Assembly (NCBI GenBank): GCA_015680685.1
Contig: MNCI01004529.1
Coordinates: 159,797 to 223,796, forward strand
Source: Gnetum montanum
Lineage: Eukaryota > Streptophyta > Gnetopsida > Gnetales > Gnetaceae
DNA length: 64,000 bases
Reading direction: 5' to 3'
The first letter of the stretch is position 1; every line of letters starts with the position of its first letter. Under the pieces are notes generated by a model. The model saw only the letters and a list, made by a program, of their open reading frames with translations, was not told the DNA's origin and did not search any database. Both the position numbers and the translations under genes were made by a program. Below, piece after piece: positions 32,831-43,960 of the stretch.

Positions 32831-35395
32831 ATCCAATTAGTAATGGCATGTGTTAACATAACCGTATGCATTGAGCTCAGTGTTTGGTTTGAAGGGAGAT
32901 TTGAAGCCTTATTTGATGGAGAGGCATTCAAAGGTTCAACCGCTTGTGGATGTAAGGGCTTGGTTAGGTTGTTGGTTCTAAATAAAGGTCTTCTCTTCAT
33001 ACGGTTGTTAGAACCAATAGTAGGTTGAGTATTTACAGCCCTTGTGGCATTGCATTGCTGCGATTGAGTAGGACGTTCCCCTTGCATTGCTGGAGCAGGT
33101 GGTAATGGAGCTATTGGTGTGAGAGTTGTGGATGGATTCGAAGGATGGTATGTGTGTGGGTTATCTCCCCTAGGAGAAGGAGTTCTATAATACTCCTGAG
33201 CTTGGTAGTGATGTTTTTGTGTAATGTGACCAACAAAGTCACGTGAAGAGAATGGATGCTGCATGTAGTAGCCATATGGATCCGGTTGCCGGTAGGGGTA
33301 CTGTTGCCTTGGTGGTGACATCCCCCATGACTGTGGGTATTGCCACTATTGATGTTTCTCAACGGGTTATGGTGGAGTTCCACTTTGATAATATGTTGAA
33401 GGTTGGTGGAATTGTCTTGGCTTACCTTGGGGATAAGGTAGCTATTGGGTGCTTGACGTTTATTAAGTCATGGGTTGAGTGCATACACCTCAGACTCCTA
33501 TAGATGTGAGATTACTGGGCAACATCCCTTAGGATGGTTGTATTGGCATATCTCACATCCACCATCATTGTCCGTGTCTGAATCCACAACCTCTTCGGTG
33601 ATGGCCATTTTGCCCTTACCCTTGTTACGTGCATTGTCCACTTCTCTCTTCTTCTTCTTTTCATGCTCACTACCTCACTCCCTAAACTCCTCTACGATTT
33701 TAAGAACAGTTTCAAACCTACTATCTAGGGAGGCCCACATTTGGTCTGCCTTTGCTGATACTTCAGTTGTTAACTTTTGGAGCAGCAAGCTTTTCCTATT
33801 CACCATCTCTTCAAGTGGTGACTCTTCTTCCTCCTCACAGAATCTCACTCCCCTTTTTCAGAGGGAAGGATCTCAATTGTACTCTTCTGCACTTTCTCTC
33901 TTCCATAGCTCACCTTCTTCTTTGGATACTTACTCTAGCAATCTATGGATTAGATGAGACCTAAGCTCTGATGACCTTCCTTGGGCATATGTCCCAAGGG
34001 TTCTTCTTGTTTCATGTCTAAGTCCATCTACGAGATGGCGTAGTTGATCCCGCTGCGAATAACCATGGCCAAGGCAATGATGTAATAGTGTGTAATAGTG
34101 GTCCATGGCAGCATCCAAGGGTTCATGATTTCCTTGCTTCCATCCTTGGATTTACTTTTTCATGTTAGACACTCAAGAGTATGTTTGGTACTTATCATTA
34201 AACATTTCTAACATTGTACTCCACCTCCGAATGGATTCTGGTTCTAAGGACCAGTACCAGCTTTCAGCTTCTTTCACTAGTGTCCTTGGGAAAAACTTTA
34301 GTTTTTGCCATTCATTTTCTATGTTCTGCAAGGCACATGCATCGTGGAATGCTTGTAAATGGTTTTGAGGATTAGCATTGCATCTGCCTTCAAATCATGG
34401 GATGTTGTTCATGTCTAACCTCTTGATCCTACTATCCTTTTGGTGCCTTGTGGGAACTCTTATGGCCTCTGTTATATCTAGCATGCTTCTAGTTGCGAGT
34501 AGGGGTTCTTCATGATCATCTTGATCATAGCATCTATGGTGTCTACGCAGTTCCCTAATCTCCCTTCTTCTATGCCTTGATTCCTTAGAGTTCCCTCGTC
34601 CTCGTTCTCAATTGTCTCGTCGATATTTTTCACTCTGTTTTCCTTTATTCTCACTGTTAGTTTCCTTATGACTGTGTCCAGACACTGAAGGAGAGGGTGA
34701 ATGTGATGATGAAGGTGAAGAAGAAGGAGAACCATTGCCATGACAGTGTTTTCTACCTTCTCTTCGGTGGTCTTGGCCTTGATCATGATCACGATCAGAA
34801 CGTCTACCCTTATCATGTGTTTGTGTTTCTTCTTTGAACACTTTGTGTTCGTGGGTATCAGAACCAAGGTTGTGAATAGTGGAGTGGAGGTTCTAATACA
34901 CCACCTCCTGACCATCGTTAGGAGGAGGAACATTGTTTGGTGGGGAACCTGTTGAAGCAGATTCATCACCCTCAATTTCGCTCAAGACATGTGGAGCGTT
35001 ATGGGACCATTTACTACTCAAGGATGTATGATATCTCTCCTGTCACAAGTCCATTTGACATTGCACTTCTATGGGATGGTATTCCCTTGTGTCATGATCG
35101 CATGAAACATATTCTGCATACAAAAAGGACATGCCTATTTTTGAGAGAGCACGAAGGAGCATGTTGGGGATTGATCGGTCTGGAGGCAACACAATGTTAC
35201 CTTCCAAATCTCTCCAACACAGTTGTTCATCTTGATGGAGAATAAAGGTAAAGTCGAGTACATACTCATCGTGATGAGTATATACCACACGAAACTGTTG
35301 AGGAACTGGCAGATCTTGGTTACATGTATTATGCCGCCAGCTGTCTCTTGTGTTAGTCCTAGGCAATGAAGTGCTCTTGTACAAAGAAGAAGAAA
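32831..35395 (-). pseudogene. Element B gag relic
   Basis: N-terminal block near 35330-35150 with VPQQFRVVYTHHDEYVLD and LHQDEQLCWRDLEGNIVLP; the expected start codon near 35395 looks mutated, with an in-frame ATG at 35384. Then a Ser/Arg/His-rich segment (34841-34608; SPSSSPSSSHSPSPSVSG), capsid with QNHLQAFHDACALQNIENEW, ESWYWSLEPESIRRWSTM and RHLVDGLRHETRRTLGTYAQ (34380-33950), acidic linker, zinc knuckle CEICQYNHPKGCC near 33540, and Gln/Pro/Tyr-rich tail (33321-32830). It is the best preserved gag in the window, broken by a handful of stops. Confidence 0.87.
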
Positions 35396-35521
35396 TTTTG
35401 TCTTGTTCGATGTGTGATTTACCATTGTCTTATATTTTCTTGATTAACCCTAAGGGTTGGTTCTAGCATCCCAATGATATGAATGATCTCCTATGTTCTA
35501 CGTAGTGCACAAACAACTAAG

Positions 35522-35539
35522 TCCCCAGCAACGACGCCA
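35522..35539 (-). other. Element B primer-binding site, tRNA-Asp type
   Basis: TGGCGTCGTTGCTGGGGA on the minus strand, one base from the 5' LTR; 16 of 18 positions match the tRNA-Asp complement. This is the best preserved primer site and fixes the assignment for the whole family. Confidence 0.9.
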
Positions 35540-35540
35540 A

Positions 35541-36324
35541 TGATGAGTGGCGAGGTACCCCTACACTCAACCATATGAATACGAGCATTTCACGTGCGAT
35601 CCAGTTGAACTCTAAGGACTAAGTGCTTACACGCCTTAATGGAACACTCAAGGTTAATCAATTTCTATCTTCCCAAACTTACTTGTATTGTCACAGTTGT
35701 ATGGTTAAGTAAGCTTGAGGTGTATGATTTTTATAGCTTTTATCTTTTTAATGTCTTATGCTGATAGGGAAAGATAAGGAGAACTAAGTGACTAAATTTC
35801 ATTAACTATTCACTAAGTTCTAATTGTTCCTAACACCAATATCCGTTCCCACTTGCTGCACACATCATGAACCAGTGCAACGCTGCTGGGATTACCAAAC
35901 GCTAATCGTTACTGGGTTACTAAGCGCTACACACATGCTCAAAGCATTCGTACTGAGTGTACTTAACTAGGAGAGTCAAAGGTTGAGAGAGAGAGATTAA
36001 TTAACTAGGAAAGCATTTAAACATTTAACAATAATTAATTACTATTTAGCTTAATCTGTATGCTGCAATTTTTATCATAAAATTCATCTTTATTGCCGTA
36101 CACAAATGTGTGCTCAGGTACAAATTGCTCGAATAAAGATCTATTCACTCTATGACTCCTACTGTGGGCACACAGGAATTATTCTAACTCTAGAATGGTA
36201 AAACTGCAAGAGTTTGGCTAAGGGTCTAAGTCTAACTATCTTGAACAAGGGAAGCCACCTCTTATTTATAGAAGAAGAGGCAAGACACGATATTGCGTGG
36301 CGGATGTGATATCACGGCTCATCA
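35541..36324 (-). repeat. 5' LTR of element B
   Basis: Starts TGATGAGTGGCGAGG and ends CGGCTCATCA; 784 bp; flanked by primer site and target duplication GTTGT. TATA box (CTATAAATAAG) at 36261-36271. Arms ATCTTTATT (36086-36094) and AATAAAGAT (36132-36140) form a potential hairpin holding the polyadenylation signal. Confidence 0.92.
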
Positions 36325-36329
36325 GTTGT

Positions 36330-39018
36330 TTATGAGGAAAAGAAACAAGAATTTTTAGAAAAGATAAAGAATGGTAATTTTCAATAGGCACAAATCAAAT
36401 CTTCTACAAAAATTTCTCAACTCTTTACTAATTCTTTTAGATTTTAAGGTGCCATTAAATTCTCTATATCTAATGAGAATTCTTCTTTAGAAAAAAAATT
36501 AGCATGCACTAGCATGAGAGTGTTGATGATTAATGATTTTCCATCGTGCAATGCAAAAGAAGAGGCCTACAAATATTGATCTCACTTCAACAATCCCTAA
36601 GGTACACTCTTCTCTTTTTACTTCTATTAATGCTCCAAATTTTTTCTCATTGGATAATGCTTTTTCACCTATTATTCACATGGATTGTGTACACCCTCCT
36701 TCCTAACCATAGATTAGAGACCATTGCATTGGGTATAGAACTCCTAACTAATGAATGGTCATGGAAAGAGAAACTAAAAATTGAAATGAACTAACATAAT
36801 AATAAGAAAGTGGGAAATCATGATGAAACTATGGCCAAAAGAAAAGGGAAGATGTTGGTAGTGGGAAAATATATATTATAACTAAATATTATAAATATAT
36901 AAAATTGGATTGAAAGCTAATATTAAATCGAATATACAAAATAGCATATAATTATGAGAATTAACACATAACAAAAAATATCTAGAGGTGTCAATATGTG
37001 CTCAAAAATAAATTTATATGATCCATGATTCAAATACATGATGCACAAGAAAGAATAAATAATACATGTTCATAAAAACATCATAATATATAAAAAGATA
37101 TGAATAGACTAATACTGAAAAATATACATGCATATAATCCAAATATTAGCAAAAAATATCAAGAGATATCCTTACTCCACTTAGCCCTGCTAACCTAAAA
37201 ATAAAAGAGGAGGTAAGTATACAATGAGTGAGAAACCATAGAATTGTTTTTGTTGATTTGAGAACAAGTCTCATGATGGCTAGGTGAAGACATGCTAACC
37301 TACAATACATGTTAGTAGGCATAAATAATCTAAACATCATAGATCACACATCACATAGATTTGAATATCAATTGAAAATCTAATCAAACCAAATTGTCCA
37401 CTTCAACTCATCAACCTGCAAATAAGCTGGCTATCACACACACTTATTTTCAAATGTATGAATTGTTGTTATGAGTATTTTCCAAACCAAATGTTAAACT
37501 AAATTCCAACTACCATGCATATGGATTTTATTTATTTTTCTTAATGCTATGGGTATCACTTAGGAATCATCCCTAATTTACCAAACTACTTATGCTAGAG
37601 GCATTACCTAGGACTCATCTCTAAAGTTTCAAGGGCATCAAACAAAGGATCAACAAGTCATGAATATTCTTCTCTTATAGGATGGGTCTTCTAGTAAGAG
37701 CCATACTAATACATCCCAATGGGGGTTAAATACCAAATATTTTCAAGAAGCCTATCTTCAATTGGTCATGCAAGTTGGTGCTAGCTGTTAACAAACGATA
37801 AATATTCAAACATCTAAACAAGTATAATCAATTTTTGATGAGGAAGGAACAAAACCAATAGCCAGAAATTCTAAACATCTAAAAGCTCTAACAAGAACCA
37901 AAGCAAGGCTTTAAGATCTATTTCATCAATTTTTCATATTCAAGACTAATCAAATAGTATTGAATAGTGTACAGAGTCATCAAAATGTGTTGAAATAAGC
38001 TCTAACAGCAAGATACACTTAAGAATGACAAAATTGAAATACCATGACCTCACCACAACCCATGATAATTAACCATGACCTTATCACAACTCATGATTTA
38101 TTCAGAAAACCACCCACAAAAATTACAACAAAAATAACTAAACCACAACCTAACCACATCCCATGGTGGTTGACCATGACTTGATCATGATCTATGATTA
38201 GCTAAAAACCATTCAAAATGACTTGAAATATTAAGAACAAAAATATAGTCTTAACCACAAATTTATCATGACTTGTGATGGTTGATCATAACTTCACTAC
38301 GACTCATGGTGGCTAACCATGACTTGACCATGACTTGTGGAGTTGTAGGTTTTCAAAAACAAAGATTGAAAATTGGAAAGAAATACAAAGGATCAACCAT
38401 AACCTCATTATGATGTGACCATGACTTGTGGTTAGCACCAGCAATCTTAGAATGACCCATGGTAGAATCATGGTTTTGGTGCAGATCCCAAGAAAAAGAT
38501 AAAATAGCTCAAAATGACCTCCAAATGAATAGTAATCAATGTGAAACACTAAAGACATCATATAAATCACTTAGAGAACCTAATCAAACCTTGAAACTAA
38601 GAGAAATGTGATAAAAAAAACTATGGTATGACAAAGGATCCAACCCCTAGTTGAAAATCATCCAAAACTCATAAAATGATTACATCTTGAAATTTAATGA
38701 GATAACCAAAACCCAATTAGATCTATGTTAATATTGTTAAATATTTGATATAATCTAGTAAGCTTAACATGTTAATTAAGGTTTATATTTTCTAACATCG
38801 TAAACATTTGTATATATCGTCATCGTGTATTACACATCTATGGTGTTTGTAATTTGTATTACTTATTAGTTAAAGTTTGTTATAGGTAGTTCAGTTATTT
38901 TCATTCCTTAGTTAATTTTAATTACTTGTTGCATCTATTCATTTTGTTGACATGATTGTTCCTCTTAACTTATATATGTATTGATTTTGGTTTATTCATA
39001 TAACATAGTTATAATAAC
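36330..39018. other. AT-rich region, no gene; contains CCATGAC-type minisatellite
   Basis: No ORF of note. From about 38035 to 38480 irregular repeats of AACCATGACYTxxxCACxACxCATGxT recur every 35-45 bp with frequent C/T changes. The rest is stop-dense AT-rich sequence. Confidence 0.5.
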
Positions 39019-39776
39019 TAAGTTACATTGTACAATGGCATCTATCTCTATCTATACATATAACTGTTCAAGTATAACTTAAGTACTTAACACTGTGGCT
39101 ATTACAACATTAATAGTGTATTACAATTTCAATATGTTCTCTAATTACAAGAGTTATCAAATTGTTATCAGTTTCCTTAAACTTCGTGATCTAAACATCA
39201 TAGAACTTATCTTGATATCAAAGCTAGGTTTTGATGACTAAACCTACCAATACCATGAGACATTTATGGTGATATAGTAGTTAGAAACATTTAATTCTAA
39301 GGTAAGTATAAAAATGAATTATAAAATTTCATTTATATATTTGTTGAACCCACGAAAACCACAGAGCTTTTATCATAGCAAAAGAAGTTTCCCTCCATAA
39401 GTTACATTATACAATGGCATCTGTATTTATTTGAACATATGACTATTCTAGTATAGCTTAAATACTTAACACTATGGCTATTACAACATTCATAGTAGAT
39501 TACAATTTCAATATGTTCTCTAATTACAAGAGTTATCAAATTGTTATCAGTTTCCTTAGACTTGCTAATCTAAACATCATAGAACTTATCATGATATCAA
39601 AGCTAGGTTTTGATGACTAAATCTACCAATACCATGAGACATTTATGGTGATACAATGGTTAGAAACATTTAATGGTAAGGTAAGTATAAAAATGAATAA
39701 TAAAATTTCATTTATACATTTTTTGAAACCACGAAAACCATAAAGCTTTTATCATAGCAAAAGAACTTTCTCTCCA
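39019..39776 (+). repeat. Tandem duplication, two units of 379 bp
   Basis: Unit 1 39019-39397 and unit 2 39398-39776 align throughout (both begin TAAGTTACATT and contain GATATCAAAGCTAGGTTTTG). A third start, TAAGTTTATT, follows. Differences between units are scattered substitutions. No coding frame is kept. Confidence 0.85.
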
Positions 39777-40077
39777 TAAGTTTATTAAAAAAAAAATCAT
39801 TTCATTGAACTTAATTTCTAACTTTTAAGTACTTTAAACTTGTTTCGTGGTAAGAATTCTTTGCTTTTTTATGAAATGTTAAGTATAAATAATTTTTTAG
39901 TTTGTATTGTTTATTTAGTTGAATGTATATTATTCCATGTTTTTGAAATTAGTTGTTCTATAATGTAAATCGATGCATAAGAGTTGGAATAAGATGTGCA
40001 TATCAATTTTTGGCCAATTAAGGCACTTTCAAGAAAGCCTTACTTTTTTGTAGGTTTCATAACAATTATTTGGAGAA
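39777..40077. other. AT-rich spacer, nothing recognised
   Basis: Low-complexity A- and T-rich sequence without ORF or repeat structure. Confidence 0.45.
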
Positions 40078-41536
40078 ATGAATCATAGAGATAGAGGAAG
40101 AGGACAAACATGGGAATCATCAAAGAGAAAGCATGATGCAAGAACACCTAGTCTAGAAGGTTCAAAACATGAATGTTCTAAAATACTATCATTGTCATGA
40201 CCGCAAATACCACTGTCAAAATTTTTTTATGGGAACACTCACAATGAAGGATCCCCCTCCATGCCAAAGGACATCAATAAGAAAATAAGGCTTCATTTAG
40301 TAATGTTAGCACATTATAAAGTTGTTGCAAACAAGACATGGAGTTTTGACTTACTCCTATTAAAAGAAGAGTATATCAGATATTTGACTTCTAGAGTAAG
40401 CATTCTGTATCACCATTTTAATCTTACTCTTGCAACAAAGATGGTAAGTGAAGGCTACAATGCAGAGTTGAAGCAATCTAATTTAAGACTATTTGTTTAA
40501 TTTGCAATGCTGAAGGATCTGACACTAATGGAGAATTTTATATACACCTATAATAATGGATGATTTATATTATAGTTTGGAAAAGGTTGAAGGTTATGCA
40601 AAATCTAGAAAATTTATTTGCAATTTTGCTTCCAGACTATGAAAATTGATTATTCTTTGAAGAAAATAATCTTTCATAGAAAAGAATTGATGGAATTCTT
40701 TGTAAATGATGAAGAATGAAGAAATTCATGCACCTCTGCTATTGCTAGAAATTTGATTAGTTAATTAAAGATGTCATACTCCTGGCTAACAAACATAATT
40801 GCATCTTTCATCATTCTTAGAGATAGAAAAAATGCAATATCTTTCCTTTGTTGTATCTACTTTATGTCATAGTAAATAAGGGGAGCTATGTAAATTAGAT
40901 TTCACTATTGAAGTGAGAAATGAAGGGACATGTACTTGGTTATTATTATTCCTCTACATCATACTTCTCCTACAATTATCTCCTCCCTACTTACATTAAA
41001 GTTTTATAAAGTTCAAATTTAACTAAATTCATAGTTAGAGAACAAAATAAAGAGTTGTATCATAGTTACTTTTGGATGCCTTCTCGAAAAAGAAGTAGAC
41101 CATCATGGAGCTACCTTCCATGATTCAATCTAATGAAGTTTGAGATAATGGGTGGAAAAAACTGGAGTGTGACTATCTAACCTTGGTTAGGATGAGAGTA
41201 GTAATGCAACATTGTAGATTTAAAAATAAAGTTATTCATATCAAAGCAACAATTCAATTTTTTAAGAAGATAGTGGAGAAGAATCATGTGGAAGAAACAT
41301 TTTATAATAAAGCTACATGGAAGGAATTTAGCAAAATTGAAGAAGGTGATCTCCCAATAGTGGGTAGAGGCATGGTCAATAAAGAGCTCAATAGATTGTC
41401 TAGGGTTCATCCCATCATCGTGAATATTAACTTGCTATATAATTTAATGATTGCTAATTATACCATGGTGGGATACTATTTTAATTCTAGAGTCTATGAT
41501 GAGATGTTGAGACACAATGAACAAGTTGTGAATTAA
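40078..41536 (+). pseudogene. Unrecognised coding relic
   Basis: A plus-strand chain of open blocks: from ATG 40078 an Arg/Gly/Lys-rich start (MNHRDRGRGQTWESSKRKHD), an open block 40261-40500 (MPKDINKKIRLHLVMLAHYK), then stop-rich sequence and a 117-codon open block 41183-41536 (MVRMRVVMQHCRFKNKVIHI; later VNKELNRLSRVHPIIVNINL). The last block is long for this AT-rich DNA, so decayed coding sequence is likely, but no family motif is visible and the blocks need not belong together. It could be part of a transposase or retroelement gag. Confidence 0.3.
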
Positions 41537-42851
41537 CTCTAGCACAAAAGAGGCATTAAATAAATATTTAAAATCTACCTATGAAGATAAAAACAATTTA
41601 CTAAATTTTTTCAAAATTTAAGAAGGATATAGAAGCTCCTCTCTTGCTTGAAAAGAAGCAATCAAAGGAATTAAAAGTATTAAAAAAAGTAAGAAACATT
41701 ATGAGTGGTGTAGGTGGTTACACCTCAATAGATCCTAATAAGACCCAATCCATAACTTCCAATAAAATCTAACTTAGAAAATAAGAACAACACAATGAAA
41801 TAGAGAAAAATATCCCTTATATTAAAAAAATTTCATAATATGAAAAAATACATCAAAGATGAGGAGCCAAGCTCAACTAACAACTCTCCCAAGGATCTTA
41901 GAGACCACACTTGTTCCCTTTCAATCCTAAATTGCTCATAATGGAGCCTAAGCTGAAGATAAGACACTTATAAGAGATTTCCTTAAGCTCTCTCAAGTTC
42001 TCTCCCTTGCCTCTCACTCAATTTTCTTGCACAAGCTATCCTTCTTCAAGAGCTTTTTATCTTGCTCTTGGTCTTTTGGTGGTGCTTTGTACCCTCCTAA
42101 GATGTTCTACTCTCTTTCATTAAATGAAACTCATCGGACTTGTCAAACAAAAAGATTAAACTTTCTATTATCAAGCTCCATATCAAATTTGGGTGAACTA
42201 CACTTAACTCCGAGCTCAAATTTAGGAACCCTAAGTTGAAATTCGTAATCCTAGGCCTATAGGATTTTGAAAACACAAATTTTAGGCTAGTTTCTTGAGA
42301 TCTTAAGCACTTTTTGGAGATTTTGAGAGAGAAAAAGTATGTGTAGTAGATCTACCAACATCACCAACATGCTTCATGGCCATCATAGTTCCTTTAACCT
42401 CTAGAAATAGTGTTGACCTAGAATCCATATCAATCCTCCAAACATAGAATTTTCAAGCTTTAGCATTAATCTCTAAAGTTAGAATTTTTTCAACTCTAGC
42501 ATCAATGATAGGACACTTGGCAAAAACAACACTATTTTGCCCTATAATTGATTCTAGATTACTCCTACAACTTCCCTATTCATCTAACTCTCTATCAAAG
42601 GTTCAAAAATTTCCATCAAACTCAGATTTTACTCTTGAATTAAGCTTATATTATCAACTTTCTTATACTTAATTTTTTGCAAACACTTGTAGTTTTTCCC
42701 TCCTTAGGAGAAAAAACACTTTGTTTCAATAATAAAACATGTTTATTCTTTGGGAAGGGAACTAAAATCCTTTCCTGTATCATAGCTCTCATATTATACT
42801 ATGTTATGTCATTTTATTCATGTTTTTACACTTAGTTCTTATTTCATCATA
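41537..42851. other. AT-rich region left of element C, no gene recognised
   Basis: No motif-bearing ORF. It ends in CTTAG (42852-42856), the left target duplication of C, and was contiguous with 54092 onward, where a copia relic follows, so it may contain a copia leader or LTR remnant. No LTR ends were fixed. Confidence 0.4.
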
Positions 42852-42856
42852 CTTAG

Positions 42857-43736
42857 TGATGAGCGGTTGGGTATTCCAACACTACATCATACAAGTCACA
42901 AGTGTACATGTGCGACCTAATTGTAATCTATAGATGGCCAATGTAAGTATGCTAGTAGTTGATGTTTAGTTCATGATCATTATCTTCTCATGTTAAGTTA
43001 GTAAAGTTCAAGTTGTATGGTTTAACTCTCGATAAGGCATATGATATGTTGACATTGTTCAGCTTTAATTATCCTAAGTGCCAACATGATGAAATTGAAG
43101 ATGAAATCTAAGTCCAAGTATAGTAGAAATGTAAATCTATGCTAGCCTATAGTGATAAGTATCCATTTCTAGGTTTTTGTACATGTCCCAAGATAATGTA
43201 ACCATTAATAGGATTACCAAGTAAATCCACTACTAAGCGAATCAAGTGAAGTTTCTACTAGGTTATCAAATGATTACACTTTACACTCAAAACCAATCAT
43301 ACTTATATACTTTACTAAAAGACATTGAAAAAGTAAAGTACTTGGAAGATGTAAATGATCTGTGAAAAGTAAACAAGCTAGAAAGTAAAATTAAACTAAG
43401 TAAAAATAAGCTAACTAAAATACTAAAATGGTGGAAAATAATCTCAATCATTATTTCCAATCATCAATTATGCCCAAGAACAATCTACTCAAACAAAGAT
43501 TCCATATAATTTTTAAACACCACACTGCAGGCATTCACTCTGTCACTTAGTCTAAATCGCAAAAATAAGCTACAAGAATTTGGCTAAGTGTTAGTGAAAG
43601 ATTTCTTTTTAAACCCAACAATGGATTGGTATTTATAGGCATGACCATGGCCCACTACATTGCATCAATGGTGACATATGCACAACTACAATATTGTAGA
43701 TACAATATCATAGCTTATTGACATAAGGTTTTATTA
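42857..43736 (-). repeat. Element C 3' LTR
   Basis: Starts TGATGAGCGGTTGGG; ends GTTTTATTA, with the expected terminal CA mutated to TA. TATA box at 43630-43639. It is followed by the decayed polypurine tract TACCACCA (43737-43744). Confidence 0.88.
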
Positions 43737-43960
43737 TACCACCATGACTTATTGAAAACTTGTCATCAAGCTAAAACAAAAGGAGGATAGAGCTTGCTAT
43801 AAAATTCTGAGGTTGTATACAGAGTTGGATACTATGACTTATTTACATGACTAACTCTACTATGAATGTTGCATTGTGGTTCAAGTGGTATTTACAAAAT
43901 TATCATGCATTACATGATTAATACAATTAACAAAACAAAATAATAAATCTTGATGTAGCC

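Larger units (their letters stand above)
24990..36324 (-). mobile_element. Element B: RT-less Ty3/gypsy derivative with element A nested in its 3' LTR
   Basis: Outer termini TGATGAGTGGCG (24990) and GGCTCATCA (36324) are flanked by a perfect target duplication GTTGT at 24985-24989 and 36325-36329. The 3' LTR is in two pieces, 24990-25028 and 29375-30083, which together cover the 5' LTR (35541-36324) except for about 50 bp. The piece between them belongs to related element A. B's interior (30084-35540) keeps gag, protease and the integrase C-terminal tail, but RT, RNase H and the integrase core are missing. It would have depended on enzymes from a fuller copy. Confidence 0.85.

Noticed and set aside
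33475-33957. 160-codon plus-strand ORF
   Set aside because: Antisense to the well-supported gag of element B; the translation is a Ser-rich shadow of the minus-strand acidic linker.
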